Origin: JAXDAY01 sp034679345
GTDB taxonomy: Bacteria; Eisenbacteria; RBG-16-71-46; CAIMUX01; VGJL01
Direction of reading: 5' to 3'
Length of the DNA stretch: 64,000 nt
NCBI GenBank assembly: GCA_034679345.1
Contig: JAXDAY010000023.1
Coordinates: forward strand, 129,347-193,346
Shown here: positions 1 to 9,697 of the stretch, one piece after another
How the letters are laid out: each line of letters starts with the position of its first letter
Numbering within the stretch: the stretch's first letter is position 1
Notes under the pieces: generated by a model
Database searches by the model: none
Seen by the model: only the letters and a program-made list of their open reading frames with translations
Told to the model about the DNA's origin: nothing
Program-made: the position numbers and the translations under genes

Positions 1-491
1 ACAACTCCCTCGTGCGACTCCGGCAACGGGTCCGCAACGCGTGGAGCCAGATCGATGTCCAGCTCAAGCGCCGCTACGACCTGATCCCGAATCTCGTGGA
101 GACCGTGAAGGGTTACGCGGCTCACGAGAAGGAGACCCTCGAGCGCGTCGTCCAGGCTCGGAATGCCGCCATCGCGGCCACGGGCGTCGCCGCGCAGGCG
201 GGCGCTGAGAACGCCCTGGCCGGCGCCCTGCGGCAGCTCTTCGCGCTCTCGGAGCGATACCCCGACCTCAAGGCGAATCAAAACTTCCTGGCGCTCCAAG
301 AGGAGCTGTCGAGCACCGAGAATCGGATCGCTTTCGCGCGACAGCACTATAACGACGTGGTGGCGACCTACAACACGACTCGCTTGAGCTTCCCCGCGAA
401 CCTCTTTGCCACGGCCCTCGGCTTCGGGCCCGAGGAGTTCTTCGAGATCGAGGTCGCGGCCGAACGGGCCGTTCCCGAGGTGAAGTTCTAG
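1..491 (+). CDS. lemA: LemA family protein, 5' end cut by window
   Basis: Reads in frame from the left edge (first full codon at 3), so the true start lies outside the window. The visible part opens with NSLVRLRQRV and continues NAWSQIDVQLKRRYDLIPNL, the diagnostic block of LemA, then a long helical hairpin ending in FEIEVAAERAVPEVKF. About 163 residues are visible against roughly 185 usual, so only the N-terminal membrane anchor is missing. LemA proteins are membrane-tethered with a helical bundle facing outward; their molecular role is poorly defined. The gene lies 52 nt before an M48 metalloprotease, a LemA-M48 pairing seen in many bacteria, which suggests shared envelope quality-control work. 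Confidence 0.93.
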   Translation, partial: NSLVRLRQRVRNAWSQIDVQLKRRYDLIPNLVETVKGYAAHEKETLERVVQARNAAIAATGVAAQAGAENALAGALRQLFALSERYPDLKANQNFLALQEELSSTENRIAFARQHYNDVVATYNTTRLSFPANLFATALGFGPEEFFEIEVAAERAVPEVKF

Positions 492-543
492 GACCGGCGG
501 CTCGGGGCTCCGGGTCGGCGGGCCCGGCGCCGGCCTTCGCCAC

Positions 544-1500
544 ATGTCCCCGGATGCTCACATGGCAGAGTCGTTTCACGAGCTGATCGACGCGAATCGC
601 AGGAACTCGATCCTGCTCGTGATCGGCTTCGTCATTCTCGCTGCGGTGACGGTCTACGCCTTCGCCGTGGCCGTCGCGGGCGACCTGGAATCCGGCCTTC
701 CGGTGATGGCTCTCGGCGCCGTCGCGGCCATTCTCTTCGCGATCTGGGGAGTCTACGGCGGCGGTTCCGCCGTCCTCGCCATGAGTGGCGCCAAGGAGAT
801 CGAGAAGGCGGACGATCCAACGCTCTGGAATGTTGTGGAGGAACTCTCCATCGCCTCCGGCCTGCCAATGCCGAAGGTCTATACGATCGACGACACCGCC
901 ATGAACGCCTTCGCCACGGGGCGGGATCCCGCACACGCCTCGATCGCGATCACGAAGGGGCTGCGCGAGAAGCTCTCGCGCGACGAGCTGCAGGGCGTTC
1001 TTGCGCACGAGCTCTCCCACATCCGAAACCTCGACATCCGCTTCGCGATGCTCCTCGCCGTGCTCGTGGGATTCCTCGTTCTGGTCTGCGATCTCTTCCG
1101 CCGCACCGCCTTCCGCGGACGGGTCGGCCGCAAGCGGTCATCGGGCTCGGGCGGCGGCCCGATCGTGCTGGTGGTCATCGTGCTCGCCCTCGTGCTGAGC
1201 ATCGTGGCGCCGCTGCTCGCCCGGCTGATCCAGCTCGCGGCGAGCCGCCAGCGCGAGTATCTCGCCGACGCTTCGGCGGTCGAGCTGACCCGCAACCCCC
1301 TCGGGCTCGCCGGAGCCCTCCAGAAGATCTCCGGCGACACGGAGGTGCTGGAGGCGGCGAATCGAGCGACCCAGCATCTCTACATCGTGAACCCGATCCA
1401 TCCCTTCGAGAAGCGGGCGAGCGGGCTGCTCAGCACCCACCCGCCGATCGAGGATCGGATCGCCCGGCTCCACGCGCTCGCGGGCGACGCGCGCGCTTGA
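544..1500 (+). CDS. M48 family zinc metalloprotease, HtpX-like
   Basis: A 318-residue integral membrane protease. Zinc motif HELSH lies at residues 155-159 and the third ligand at E238 in EYLADA. Hydrophobic helices at about 22-46 and 54-76 precede the catalytic domain, and two more (about 168-185 and 207-229) follow the HEXXH, the HtpX layout. HtpX-type enzymes degrade misfolded membrane proteins at the cytoplasmic face. The start is uncertain: ATG at 544 or at 562 (MAESFHEL), neither with a clear ribosome site. It follows lemA and overlaps only the untranslated lead of sppA. The function is inferred from the family; substrates are unknown. Confidence 0.92.
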   Translation: MSPDAHMAESFHELIDANRRNSILLVIGFVILAAVTVYAFAVAVAGDLESGLPVMALGAVAAILFAIWGVYGGGSAVLAMSGAKEIEKADDPTLWNVVEELSIASGLPMPKVYTIDDTAMNAFATGRDPAHASIAITKGLREKLSRDELQGVLAHELSHIRNLDIRFAMLLAVLVGFLVLVCDLFRRTAFRGRVGRKRSSGSGGGPIVLVVIVLALVLSIVAPLLARLIQLAASRQREYLADASAVELTRNPLGLAGALQKISGDTEVLEAANRATQHLYIVNPIHPFEKRASGLLSTHPPIEDRIARLHALAGDARA

Positions 1501-1619
1501 TCCGGCCGGGTCCTCCGCTTGACCCCTCCACGACTTCGCGCTTAGTCTGCGACCCGACGCGAACGGCGTCCGTCCCGCGTCGAGCCGTTCGCCGCACCGA
1601 TCGGCAGAGGAGGAATGAG

Positions 1620-4139
1620 ATGGCACTCTCGCGCGCCGGCGCCCTGGCCCTGGTCGTCGCCTTCAGCGCCTTCGCCGTCCTGACGGCGGGCGCCCAGACT
1701 CTTGTCCCCGGGGTGAGCTCGGTCGCCGTCAACGACGATGCCACCGCGCTTCTCACCAACCCCGCCGCGATCTGCCGCGCGATGGGAGGGGCGGGTTACT
1801 TCTCCTGGGATCATTCCGAGGACAATCGCTTGCGAATCGGAACCGGCATCCTCGCCGGCAGGGGCTTCGGGGTCGGCTACCAGTACGAGGATCCCAGAGG
1901 ATCCGACTATGCCCGACGCGGCATCCTGGGGATCGGAGGCGGGCGGAGCGATCTTTCGCTCGGACTGCGCGCGACCTACGAGAGCCGCCGTGAGCTCGGC
2001 CGCAAGGACGCGACCTGGAGATGGGACGCGGGGTTGCTTCTGCGGCCGCACGCCCGGATCTCGCTGGGCGCGGTGGCAAGCGACCTCGGCGAGAGCGAGA
2101 TCCTCAATCGCGCCTACAAGCGGACCTACTCGGCGGGGCTCGCCGCTCGAGTCCTGCCCGGGGAGTGGCGCGATCGCCTCACCCTCCACGGCGATGTCTT
2201 CGGGCCCGAAGACGGCTCGTGGAAGGACGAGGGGGCCTTCCGCGCGGGGATCTGGGCCGAGATCCTGCCGGGGCTTGCGGCCGGAGTCCGCGTCGACGGA
2301 CCCTTCGAGGACTTCGACGAGGGACGGACGATCTCCTTCGGGATCGCGGCGAACGCGCTTCAGAGCACGAGCTTCTTCGGGGCGTTTCTCGATCCCGACG
2401 ACGATCTGGACCGCACGGTCGAGGCCATCCAGCTCTCCTCGGCGCGCCAGCGCACCTTCACGCGCGAGCGGCAGTACACGAAGACCTCGATCTCGGGCTC
2501 CTACGGAGACGAGGCGGAGAGCGGACTGCCGTTGCCCCTGATCGGCTCGTCGGGATCGAAGAGCGTGCGCCCCGTGCTCGAGGAGCTCGACCATGCCGCG
2601 GTCGATCCGCACGTGCGCGGCGTGCTGATCGATCTCGAGCCGGTCGCCGCCGGTCCGCTGACCGACGAGATCCGATCCTCGATCCACCGGATCCGCGCCG
2701 CCGGCAAGCCGGTCGTCGCCTTCAGCAAGGAAATCGGAAACCGGGGGCAGTACGCGATCGCCGCCGCGTGCGATCGGATCGTGATCGACCCGCTGGGCTC
2801 GGTCGGGGGGCTCGCGATCCGAAGCGACATCCCATACATGGGCGAGATGCTCGACTCGCTCGGAATCCGCTTCGAGAAGGTGCAGCGCGGCAAGTACAAG
2901 ACCGCCGGCGAGGAGCTCGTCCACAGCCGGCCGACCGAGGGAATGCTCGAATCGCTGAACGCGCTCTTCGACGACTGGCACGAGACGTTTCTCTCCTCGG
3001 TCGCCGCGGATCGGAAGATCGACAAAGCGAAGCTCGCGGAGTACGCCGACGGCCGGTGGATCCATGCCGATGACGCGCTCGCATTCGGTCTGGTCGATTC
3101 GCTCGGCGACGAGCGATGCGCGCGACGGATCCTTGCGCGGATGACCGGCGGGAAGGGCGAGGCGAGCACGATCTCCGCGCGCGGCTGGCGGTACCGGGAC
3201 GATTCATGGCACGACGGCGGCAAGGTCGCCGTCCTGTGGCTCGACGGCAGCATTGTCGACGGCAAGAGCCGGCGCGGCTTCATGGGCGGCAACACGATGG
3301 GATCGACCACCGTGGTCGCCCAGCTGCGCGACCTCGCCCGTCGCCGCGACGTGAAGGCGGTCGTCCTGCGCGTCGACTCGCCCGGCGGGAGCGCCCTCGC
3401 ATCCGACGAGATCTGGCGCGCCACCGACGAGCTCAAGAAGAGGGGCAAGAAGCTCGTCGTCTCCATGTCGCGCGTCGCCGGCTCGGGCGGATACTACATC
3501 GCCTGTAACGCCGACCGGATCGTGGCCTGCCCCGGCACGATCACCGGCTCGATCGGCGTGCTCTTCTTGAAGCCCGAGATGACCGGCTTCTTCGGACGCC
3601 ACCGGATTCACATGGAGACCTTCGAGCGCGGGCGAATGTCGGGCCTCATGTCGAGCGCCCATCGGCTGACCGACGAGGAGCGAGAGCACGTCCAATCGCT
3701 CATCGACCACTACTACGCGCGCTTCCTCGACCGCGTCGAGGCCGGGAGGACGATGGAGCGCTCGCGAATCGACGCGCTCGGCCAGGGGAGGATCTGGACC
3801 GGCAACCAGGCGAAGGAGAATGGACTGATCGACGAGGTGGGTGGACTCAACGAGGCGATCGCCGCGGCGAAGCAGCTTGCCTCCCTCCCCGAGGATGCCA
3901 AGGTCGAGCATATCCACCGGCCCTCCGCATCCCTGTTCGAGAGGATGATCTTCGGCGCCTCGAGCCGGATCGCCTCGGAGGCGGCGCAGGCGGCGCTTCT
4001 CGCCGCGGATCCATCGACGCTCGATCCGCTCTCGGTCTGGATGCTACGGCGCGCCCTGCGCGAGCCGGGTCTCGCGGGATCGACGCCGCGCATCCTGCTC
4101 GAGGACCCGATCCTGGAAGAGCTGACGCGGATGCCCTGA
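1620..4139 (+). CDS. sppA: SppA-type S49 signal peptide peptidase with porin-like N-terminal extension
   Basis: An 839-residue protein. Start ATG 1620 is chosen over an upstream TTG at 1497 because AGAGGAGG at 1606-1613 sits 6 nt away and a signal peptide (MALSRAGALALVV..., cleavage near AGAQ) follows. Residues about 25-290 are not SppA: they show the NDDATALLTNPA opening and alternating beta-strands typical of PorV/UPF0164-like outer-membrane barrels. From about 290 come two S49 domains as in the long (67 kDa type) SppA. The catalytic lysine candidate is K427 in RGKYKTAGEE and the nucleophile S622 in VAGSGGYY. The S49 half should cleave leftover signal peptides or damaged membrane proteins; the barrel-like half would place it at the outer membrane rather than the inner one. 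This fusion is the odd feature. Confidence 0.9.
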   Translation: MALSRAGALALVVAFSAFAVLTAGAQTLVPGVSSVAVNDDATALLTNPAAICRAMGGAGYFSWDHSEDNRLRIGTGILAGRGFGVGYQYEDPRGSDYARRGILGIGGGRSDLSLGLRATYESRRELGRKDATWRWDAGLLLRPHARISLGAVASDLGESEILNRAYKRTYSAGLAARVLPGEWRDRLTLHGDVFGPEDGSWKDEGAFRAGIWAEILPGLAAGVRVDGPFEDFDEGRTISFGIAANALQSTSFFGAFLDPDDDLDRTVEAIQLSSARQRTFTRERQYTKTSISGSYGDEAESGLPLPLIGSSGSKSVRPVLEELDHAAVDPHVRGVLIDLEPVAAGPLTDEIRSSIHRIRAAGKPVVAFSKEIGNRGQYAIAAACDRIVIDPLGSVGGLAIRSDIPYMGEMLDSLGIRFEKVQRGKYKTAGEELVHSRPTEGMLESLNALFDDWHETFLSSVAADRKIDKAKLAEYADGRWIHADDALAFGLVDSLGDERCARRILARMTGGKGEASTISARGWRYRDDSWHDGGKVAVLWLDGSIVDGKSRRGFMGGNTMGSTTVVAQLRDLARRRDVKAVVLRVDSPGGSALASDEIWRATDELKKRGKKLVVSMSRVAGSGGYYIACNADRIVACPGTITGSIGVLFLKPEMTGFFGRHRIHMETFERGRMSGLMSSAHRLTDEEREHVQSLIDHYYARFLDRVEAGRTMERSRIDALGQGRIWTGNQAKENGLIDEVGGLNEAIAAAKQLASLPEDAKVEHIHRPSASLFERMIFGASSRIASEAAQAALLAADPSTLDPLSVWMLRRALREPGLAGSTPRILLEDPILEELTRMP

Positions 4140-4186
4140 GCGACGCGCGGCGCCCCCCGCGGGGAATCTGCTAGGATCCGACTCAT

Positions 4187-7138
4187 ATGGATGCCTGCGA
4201 GCTGCGCGGGGTGCGGACCCACAATCTGAAGGGGATCGACTGCTCGATCCCCTTCGGTCGTTTGACGGTGATCACCGGAGTCTCCGGATCGGGCAAGTCG
4301 AGCCTCGCATTCGACACGATCTACGCGGAAGGACAGCGCCGCTTCGTGGATTGCCTCGCCACCTATGCGCGGCAGTTCCTCGAGCGTCTCGATCGCCCCG
4401 ACGCCGACTTCATCGGCCGCCTCGAACCTCCCCTGGCGTTGAAACAGAGCGTCTCGGTGCGAAACGCCCGCTCGACGGTCGGGACGATGACCGAGATCTC
4501 CGATCACCTCCAGCTCCTGCTCGCCCACGCGGGGGATGTTCGATGCCTCGGATGCGGCGAAGCGGTGGAGACCGAGACGCTGGAGAGCGCCGCGGCGCGG
4601 CTCGCCGCGATCGTCGCCGAGCGATCGGTCGCGCTTCTCGCCCCCGTGCCCCGGGAGCGGCTGGGCGCGGCCGGCGTGTCGGGCCTGGTCCAGCAGGGTT
4701 ACACGCGCGTCCTCCTCGGCGGGCTTGTCCGCGATTGGCCCGGGGAGTGGCTTCTCGACTCCGCACCCGGGCTTCCGGATCGCATCGACCTCGTCGTCGA
4801 TCGCCTGCTCGCGGGCCACGCGCGCAGGGGACGGATCGTCGAGGCGATCGGATCGGCGTGGGCGATCGCGCACGGCCGCGCCTCGGCCGCCGCGCTCGAC
4901 GGCGAGACGCCCGGGCGAATCCTCCTCGACCTCCGCGAGGGCGCGGTCTGCCGCGCCTGTGGGCTCGAGGCGGAGACTCCGCGTCCCGGTCTCTTCTCGG
5001 CCGACAGCCCGATCGGCGCCTGCCCCGAATGCCAGGGGTTCGGCCGCAGCGTCACGATCGATCCCGAGAAGGTCGTCCCCGATCCTCGGCGCACCCTCCG
5101 CAATGACGCCGTCCTCCCCTTCCGCATGCCGTCGAATCGCTGGTGGTACCGGAAGCTCCTGCGCTGCGCCCCCGCCGCCAAGGTGCGCACCGAGATCCCA
5201 TGGTCGGAGCTGCGCGAGCGCGAACGCGCCTGGGTCTTTCGCGGCGACGATCGCTATCCGGGCGTCGACGGCCTCTTCGCCTACCTGGAGAAGAAGCGCT
5301 ACAAGATGCACGTCCGCGTCTTTCTCTCCCGCTTCCGCGGCTATGTCCCCTGCGCCGCCTGCGGGGGCACGCGGCTGCGTCCGGCGGCGCTCGCCGTGCG
5401 TTTCGCGGGACGAAACCTCGCCGAGCTGGGAGCGACGACGATCGCCGATCTGCGGGCAATCTTCGAGGCGCCCGGGCTTCCCTCGGCGCGTGAGGCGCGC
5501 GTTCGCCCGCTGCTGCGAGAGATCCGCGGGAGGCTGCAGGTCCTCGACGAGGTGGGGTTGGGCTATCTCACCCTGAACCGCCCCGCGCGAACGCTGAGCG
5601 GCGGAGAGACGCAGCGGCTGCGCCTGGCCGGAGGGCTCGGGGCCTCCCTCACGCGCACGATGTACATTCTCGACGAGCCGACGGTCGGGCTGCACGCGCG
5701 CGACTCCTCCCGCGTCCTCGGAGTCCTGCGTCGCATCTGCAAGAGCGGCAGCACGGCCGTGGTTGTCGAGCACGATCCCGCCGTGATCGCCGGATCCGAT
5801 CACCTCATCGTCCTCGGGCCCGAAGGCGGAGAGCGCGGGGGCAGGCTCTTGTATGAAGGAAGCTCCGCGGACTTCCTGCGCTCCGAGCCCGGCTTCTTCC
5901 GCATCGCGGATGCCCCGGCCGGTGAGAAGATTCGCGCGAATGCGCCGCGTCTGCGCCTGCGGGGGCTCGCCGCGCACAATCTCAAGATCGAGCATCTGGA
6001 GATTCCGCTCGCTGAAATCACAGCGGTCACGGGAGTCTCCGGCTCGGGGAAGTCGACTCTGCTCGATGAGGTGATCCATCGCAACTGGCTGCGATTCCAG
6101 GGACGGCCGGTGGAGGATGTCGGCCGCGTCGAGGGCATCGAGGGGTTCGAGGCGCTGGAGGAAGTCTCCCTGATCGGCCAGGAGGCGCTCGGACGATCGA
6201 GCCGGTCGAACGCCATCTCCTTCACCAAGGTCTCATCGCCGATCCGCGATCTCTTCGCGCGCACGCCCGAAGCTGCGGCCCGCGGGCTCCGGCCGCGCGA
6301 CTTCAGTTTCAATGTCCCCGGCGGGCGGTGCGAGACCTGCAAAGGGCTCGGCACGGTGGTTCTCGAGATGCACTTCTTGCCCGATGTCGAGGTCGCCTGC
6401 GAGAGCTGCAATGGAAGGCGTTTCCGGCCTGAGGTCCTCGAGGTGTCCCACCGGGGCCGCACCATCCTCGGGGTGCTCGAGATGACCGCCGACCAGGCGG
6501 AGGCGGAGTTCGCGGACCATCCGGAGATCGTCCGGAGGCTGCGCCCCCTCCAGGACGTGGGGCTTGGTTACCTGCGCCTGGGACAGCCCACCTCGACCTT
6601 GAGCGGAGGGGAGGCGCAGCGGTTGAAGCTCGCCTCCTTCCTCGCGGAGGGATCCCGGACGGGACGGCGCCTGTTCCTCTTCGACGAGCCCACGACGGGT
6701 CTCCACGCGCGGGACGTCGCGCGGCTGCTGGGGGCGCTGCGCTCCCTGTGCGCGCGCGGCGATGCGGTGATCGTCGTCGAGCACCACCTCGACTTCATCG
6801 CTGCGGCGGACTGGGCGATCGATCTCGGCCCCGGCGCGGGCGATGAAGGCGGACGCGTCGTCTTCGAAGGGCCGCCCACGGCGCTCGCCGCCTGCAAGAC
6901 CTCGCACACCGGACGCGCGCTGGCGGCGCACCGGAGGAAGGGTCGCGCGGGCAGGGATTCGGCGCGCGCGGCTTCGGTCGCGCGTGGTTCAGGATCGCCT
7001 CGCTGCCGCCGAGATCGACTTTCTGCGCCTCTTACTGGAGCCTCAGATGCAGGAGATCCCCGTACGGCTGCAGCGGATCGCGGCGGTAGCCCGCGAGCCG
7101 GGGTCCGGCGAGGTCGTATCGGACGCGCCGCTCGATGA
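4187..7138 (+). CDS. uvrA: UvrA-family excinuclease ATPase (possible UvrA paralogue)
   Basis: A 983-residue tandem ABC ATPase. Walker A motifs GVSGSGKSS occur near residues 31-39 and 616, signature LSGGETQR in the first half and LSGGEAQR in the second, DEPTVGLHARD and DEPTTGLHARD after them. Zinc-binding Cys pairs (CLGC, CRAC, CPEC, CAAC, CETC, CESC) are present. UvrA recognises DNA lesions and loads UvrB in nucleotide excision repair. Sequence such as SVSVRNARSTVGTMTEI instead of the usual TTSHNPRSTVGTVTEI hints at a paralogous UvrA-like clade, but I cannot place it. The homologous part ends near residue 920 (TSHTGRALAAHRRK); the last ~60 Arg-rich residues read antisense through the end of the next gene and are probably not conserved. 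No uvrB is nearby. Confidence 0.92.
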   Translation: MDACELRGVRTHNLKGIDCSIPFGRLTVITGVSGSGKSSLAFDTIYAEGQRRFVDCLATYARQFLERLDRPDADFIGRLEPPLALKQSVSVRNARSTVGTMTEISDHLQLLLAHAGDVRCLGCGEAVETETLESAAARLAAIVAERSVALLAPVPRERLGAAGVSGLVQQGYTRVLLGGLVRDWPGEWLLDSAPGLPDRIDLVVDRLLAGHARRGRIVEAIGSAWAIAHGRASAAALDGETPGRILLDLREGAVCRACGLEAETPRPGLFSADSPIGACPECQGFGRSVTIDPEKVVPDPRRTLRNDAVLPFRMPSNRWWYRKLLRCAPAAKVRTEIPWSELRERERAWVFRGDDRYPGVDGLFAYLEKKRYKMHVRVFLSRFRGYVPCAACGGTRLRPAALAVRFAGRNLAELGATTIADLRAIFEAPGLPSAREARVRPLLREIRGRLQVLDEVGLGYLTLNRPARTLSGGETQRLRLAGGLGASLTRTMYILDEPTVGLHARDSSRVLGVLRRICKSGSTAVVVEHDPAVIAGSDHLIVLGPEGGERGGRLLYEGSSADFLRSEPGFFRIADAPAGEKIRANAPRLRLRGLAAHNLKIEHLEIPLAEITAVTGVSGSGKSTLLDEVIHRNWLRFQGRPVEDVGRVEGIEGFEALEEVSLIGQEALGRSSRSNAISFTKVSSPIRDLFARTPEAAARGLRPRDFSFNVPGGRCETCKGLGTVVLEMHFLPDVEVACESCNGRRFRPEVLEVSHRGRTILGVLEMTADQAEAEFADHPEIVRRLRPLQDVGLGYLRLGQPTSTLSGGEAQRLKLASFLAEGSRTGRRLFLFDEPTTGLHARDVARLLGALRSLCARGDAVIVVEHHLDFIAAADWAIDLGPGAGDEGGRVVFEGPPTALAACKTSHTGRALAAHRRKGRAGRDSARAASVARGSGSPRCRRDRLSAPLTGASDAGDPRTAAADRGGSPRAGVRRGRIGRAAR

Positions 7139-8591
7139 TGATCGCGGCGTGCCGCCGGCGCACCATCTGCTCGATCGCGCGGGCGGGATCGGGCAGCGTG
7201 TCGCCCGCCGCGGAGCGCGCCGCATCGACCATGCTGTCGACCGCCGCGTTGGAGAAACGGCCCAGATTCGCGCTCCCCCGGCTGCTCCAGAACTCCCCCG
7301 GATCGCCCAGAGGGGGAATGGAATGACCCACGAGAGCGGCTTCGAAGCGACCATCGCGGAGCCGGGCGAGGCACTCGGCGGCGGGTCGGGGCGCCAGTTT
7401 CGCCTCCACCCCCGCTTGATCGAGTTGCGCCAGGATCTCGACTGCCATCCGCTCCATCCGCGCGCGCGTGGCATCGTAGAGGATCTCGAGCGTGGAGATC
7501 CCGAAAGCTGCAGGGACATCCCGGACCTCGCCTCCGGCAGCGAGGATCGCTCCCGACGAATCGGGTTGGCCCGGTAGCGCGTCGATCGGCTCGCCTTCGA
7601 GAGTCGAATCGCCGTCCGCGGCGGCGCGGCGGATGAGATCCAGGTCGATCTGGTCCTCCACCCAGAGGCGGGGCCCCAGTCCGCCGAGTACGGGATGCTC
7701 CAGATTCCAGAGGAGGAGATCGGTCGCCACGACGCCGGCACGAACAATCCGCGCTCCCGCGCCCCCTTCCTCCCGGATCCTGCGGATCTCCTCGACGGGC
7801 ATGTCGATCGCGAGATCGGCGACGCCTCCTTCGACCTGCATCGCGCGGCTGATCCCGAGGGGACTGAACCGAATGAGGACCCGCTCCGCCGCGGGCTCGC
7901 GCCCCGGCGGCGGAAATGGATGGCGCGCCAGACGGATGAACTCCCCCTGCTTCCACTCCTCGACGCGAAACGGGCCCGCCGCGAGGACCGGTCGCCCCGG
8001 TTCGCCCACGATCGGGTGACGGTCGCGGTTCTTGATCCACTGCGCCTTCGAGATCACGGGCAGCGCGGCAAGCTGCAGCGCGCGCCGGGTCGACACGCCC
8101 TTGCGAAACCGCATGAGCACGGTCCACGGCGAATCCGCGAGCGTCTCGATGGACGCGATCTCCGCAAGGCGCGCCCCCCACTCGCCTCCCACCGTGGGAT
8201 CGCGGCAGAGCCTGTAGCTCTCCACGACATCCTCCGGCGTCACCGAGGTCGTGTCTTCCCAGAATCGATCCGGCGAGAGGAAGAAGCGCGCCTCTCGTCC
8301 GTCCTCCGCGATCTCCCAGCGGCGCGCGAGATCGCCCACGATCCTTCCCCGGGAAAGCGAATCGGTCTCGATTCGCACGAGCGAGGGCAGAATCCAGGGC
8401 CAGACGGCGCTCGATGAGGCGCTCCGCGCGAGAGGCGGGGCGAGGTGGTCGGGCTCCTCCGCGACGACGATGACCGGGTAGGGCGGCCGTGCGGGTCCCT
8501 CATCCGCGCCGGAGGCGTCCTCTCCCTTGGGGTCGCGATTGCAGGAACAGCACAGCAGCGCGAGGGCCAGAGCCAGCGCGACCGGAGTCAA
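7032..8591 (-). CDS. ABC-type peptide/solute-binding lipoprotein (family 5)
   Basis: The extracellular solute-binding family 5 (DppA/OppA-like) fold is suggested by PEDVVESYRLCRDP, ILPSLVRIETDSLSRGRIVG and LARRWEIAEDGREARFFL. From the chosen start it has 519 residues and begins MTPVALALALALLCCSC, a lipoprotein signal with the lipid-modified Cys at about 15 or 17. The start is a TTG at 8591-8589 that overlaps the aroC stop as TTGA, with GGAG 7 nt upstream on this strand; a start at 8711 would overlap aroC by over 120 nt and delay the signal peptide. No permease or ATPase genes are adjacent, so it may serve a transporter elsewhere or act as a stand-alone binding protein. Its 3' end overlaps the UvrA tail by 107 nt on the other strand. 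Confidence 0.85.
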   Translation of the reverse strand: MTPVALALALALLCCSCNRDPKGEDASGADEGPARPPYPVIVVAEEPDHLAPPLARSASSSAVWPWILPSLVRIETDSLSRGRIVGDLARRWEIAEDGREARFFLSPDRFWEDTTSVTPEDVVESYRLCRDPTVGGEWGARLAEIASIETLADSPWTVLMRFRKGVSTRRALQLAALPVISKAQWIKNRDRHPIVGEPGRPVLAAGPFRVEEWKQGEFIRLARHPFPPPGREPAAERVLIRFSPLGISRAMQVEGGVADLAIDMPVEEIRRIREEGGAGARIVRAGVVATDLLLWNLEHPVLGGLGPRLWVEDQIDLDLIRRAAADGDSTLEGEPIDALPGQPDSSGAILAAGGEVRDVPAAFGISTLEILYDATRARMERMAVEILAQLDQAGVEAKLAPRPAAECLARLRDGRFEAALVGHSIPPLGDPGEFWSSRGSANLGRFSNAAVDSMVDAARSAAGDTLPDPARAIEQMVRRRHAAIIIERRVRYDLAGPRLAGYRRDPLQPYGDLLHLRLQ

Positions 8592-9697
8592 TCGGGGGCT
8601 CCGTCGATCGCCTCGCCCGCCGCCTTCCACGCGAGCTGCAGGAGCCAGTGATCCGCCAGGACGAGGGCGGCCATCGCCTCCACGATCGGAACCGCCCTCG
8701 GCAGGACGCACGGATCGTGCCTCCCAGTCGCCTCGAGGGTACGCGCCGCGCCCGACGCATCGACGGTCTGCTGGGGCTTTCGAATCGTCGCGGTCGGCTT
8801 GAACGCGACGCGCAGCAGAATCGGCTCGCCGTTCGAGATCCCGCCCTGGACCCCGCCGCTCCGGTTCGCCGTCGTGCGCACGCGACCCTCCTCGAGAATG
8901 AACGGATCATTGTGCGAGGATCCCGTCATCCGCGTCCCCTCGAATCCCGACCCGATCTCGAATCCCTTCGCCGCCGGGATGCTCAGCATCGCGCGGGCGA
9001 GATCGCCCTCGAGCTTGTCGAAGACCGGCTCGCCGAGTCCCGGCGGAACGTTCCGCACGATGAGAGAGACCACCCCGCCGAGCGAGTCGCCTTCCTGCCG
9101 CGCCGCCTCGATCCGCTCCTCGATCCGCGCGGCCGCATCGGGATCCGGGCATCGGCTCGCGAAGCGGTCGACCGCGGCTCGCGTGAGCGCCCCGCCGTCC
9201 ACCTCCGCGTCGAACTCCCCCACGCGGGAGACCCATGCGACGATCTCGACGCCGGCGCCGAGCCGCAGGAGCTTCTCGGCGATTGCGCCCGCCGCGACGC
9301 GTCCCACAGTCTCGCGCGCGCTTGCGCGCCCCCCCCCTTGCCAGTTCTGGATTCCGTACTTCGCCTGGTATGTGTAATCGGCATGCGAGGGCCGGAAGAC
9401 GTCGCGGAACGGCTCATACGCTCCGGGCTTCGCATCCGTGTTCTGCACCATCAGGAGAATCGGGCTGCCGAGGGTACGACCCTCGAAGACGCCCGAGAGG
9501 ATCCGCACGCGATCCTCCTCGCGCCGCTGGGACACGAGAAGGCTCGTCCCGGGCCTGCGCCGATCGAGCTGCGGTTGGATGTCGGACTCATCGAGCGAGA
9601 GGCGCGCGGGGCAGCCGTCGACGACCGCGCCGACGGCGCCGCCATGGCTCTCGCCCCATGTGTGCACGCGGAAGATCCTGCCGAAGCTACTCCCCAT
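8588..9697 (-). CDS. aroC: chorismate synthase
   Basis: A 369-residue enzyme that converts 5-enolpyruvylshikimate-3-phosphate to chorismate with reduced FMN, the last step of the shikimate pathway. It opens MGSSFGRIFRVHTWGESHGG, the family signature, and has RPSHADYTYQAKYG, GGGRASARET and a C-terminal NGEPILLRVAFKPTATI block. ATG 9697 is chosen over an upstream in-frame start at 9754 because AGGAGGGGAG precedes it closely and homologues start here. Length is normal for the family. The downstream gene starts inside its stop codon (TTGA), so the two are probably co-translated although functionally unrelated. Cytoplasmic. Confidence 0.97.
   Translation of the reverse strand: MGSSFGRIFRVHTWGESHGGAVGAVVDGCPARLSLDESDIQPQLDRRRPGTSLLVSQRREEDRVRILSGVFEGRTLGSPILLMVQNTDAKPGAYEPFRDVFRPSHADYTYQAKYGIQNWQGGGRASARETVGRVAAGAIAEKLLRLGAGVEIVAWVSRVGEFDAEVDGGALTRAAVDRFASRCPDPDAAARIEERIEAARQEGDSLGGVVSLIVRNVPPGLGEPVFDKLEGDLARAMLSIPAAKGFEIGSGFEGTRMTGSSHNDPFILEEGRVRTTANRSGGVQGGISNGEPILLRVAFKPTATIRKPQQTVDASGAARTLEATGRHDPCVLPRAVPIVEAMAALVLADHWLLQLAWKAAGEAIDGAPD

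Noticed and set aside
3713..6079. 788-residue minus-strand open frame opposite sppA and uvrA
   Set aside because: Composition is Arg/Glu/Asp-rich with no family match; it is the antisense shadow of two well-supported genes, a common effect in G+C-rich DNA.
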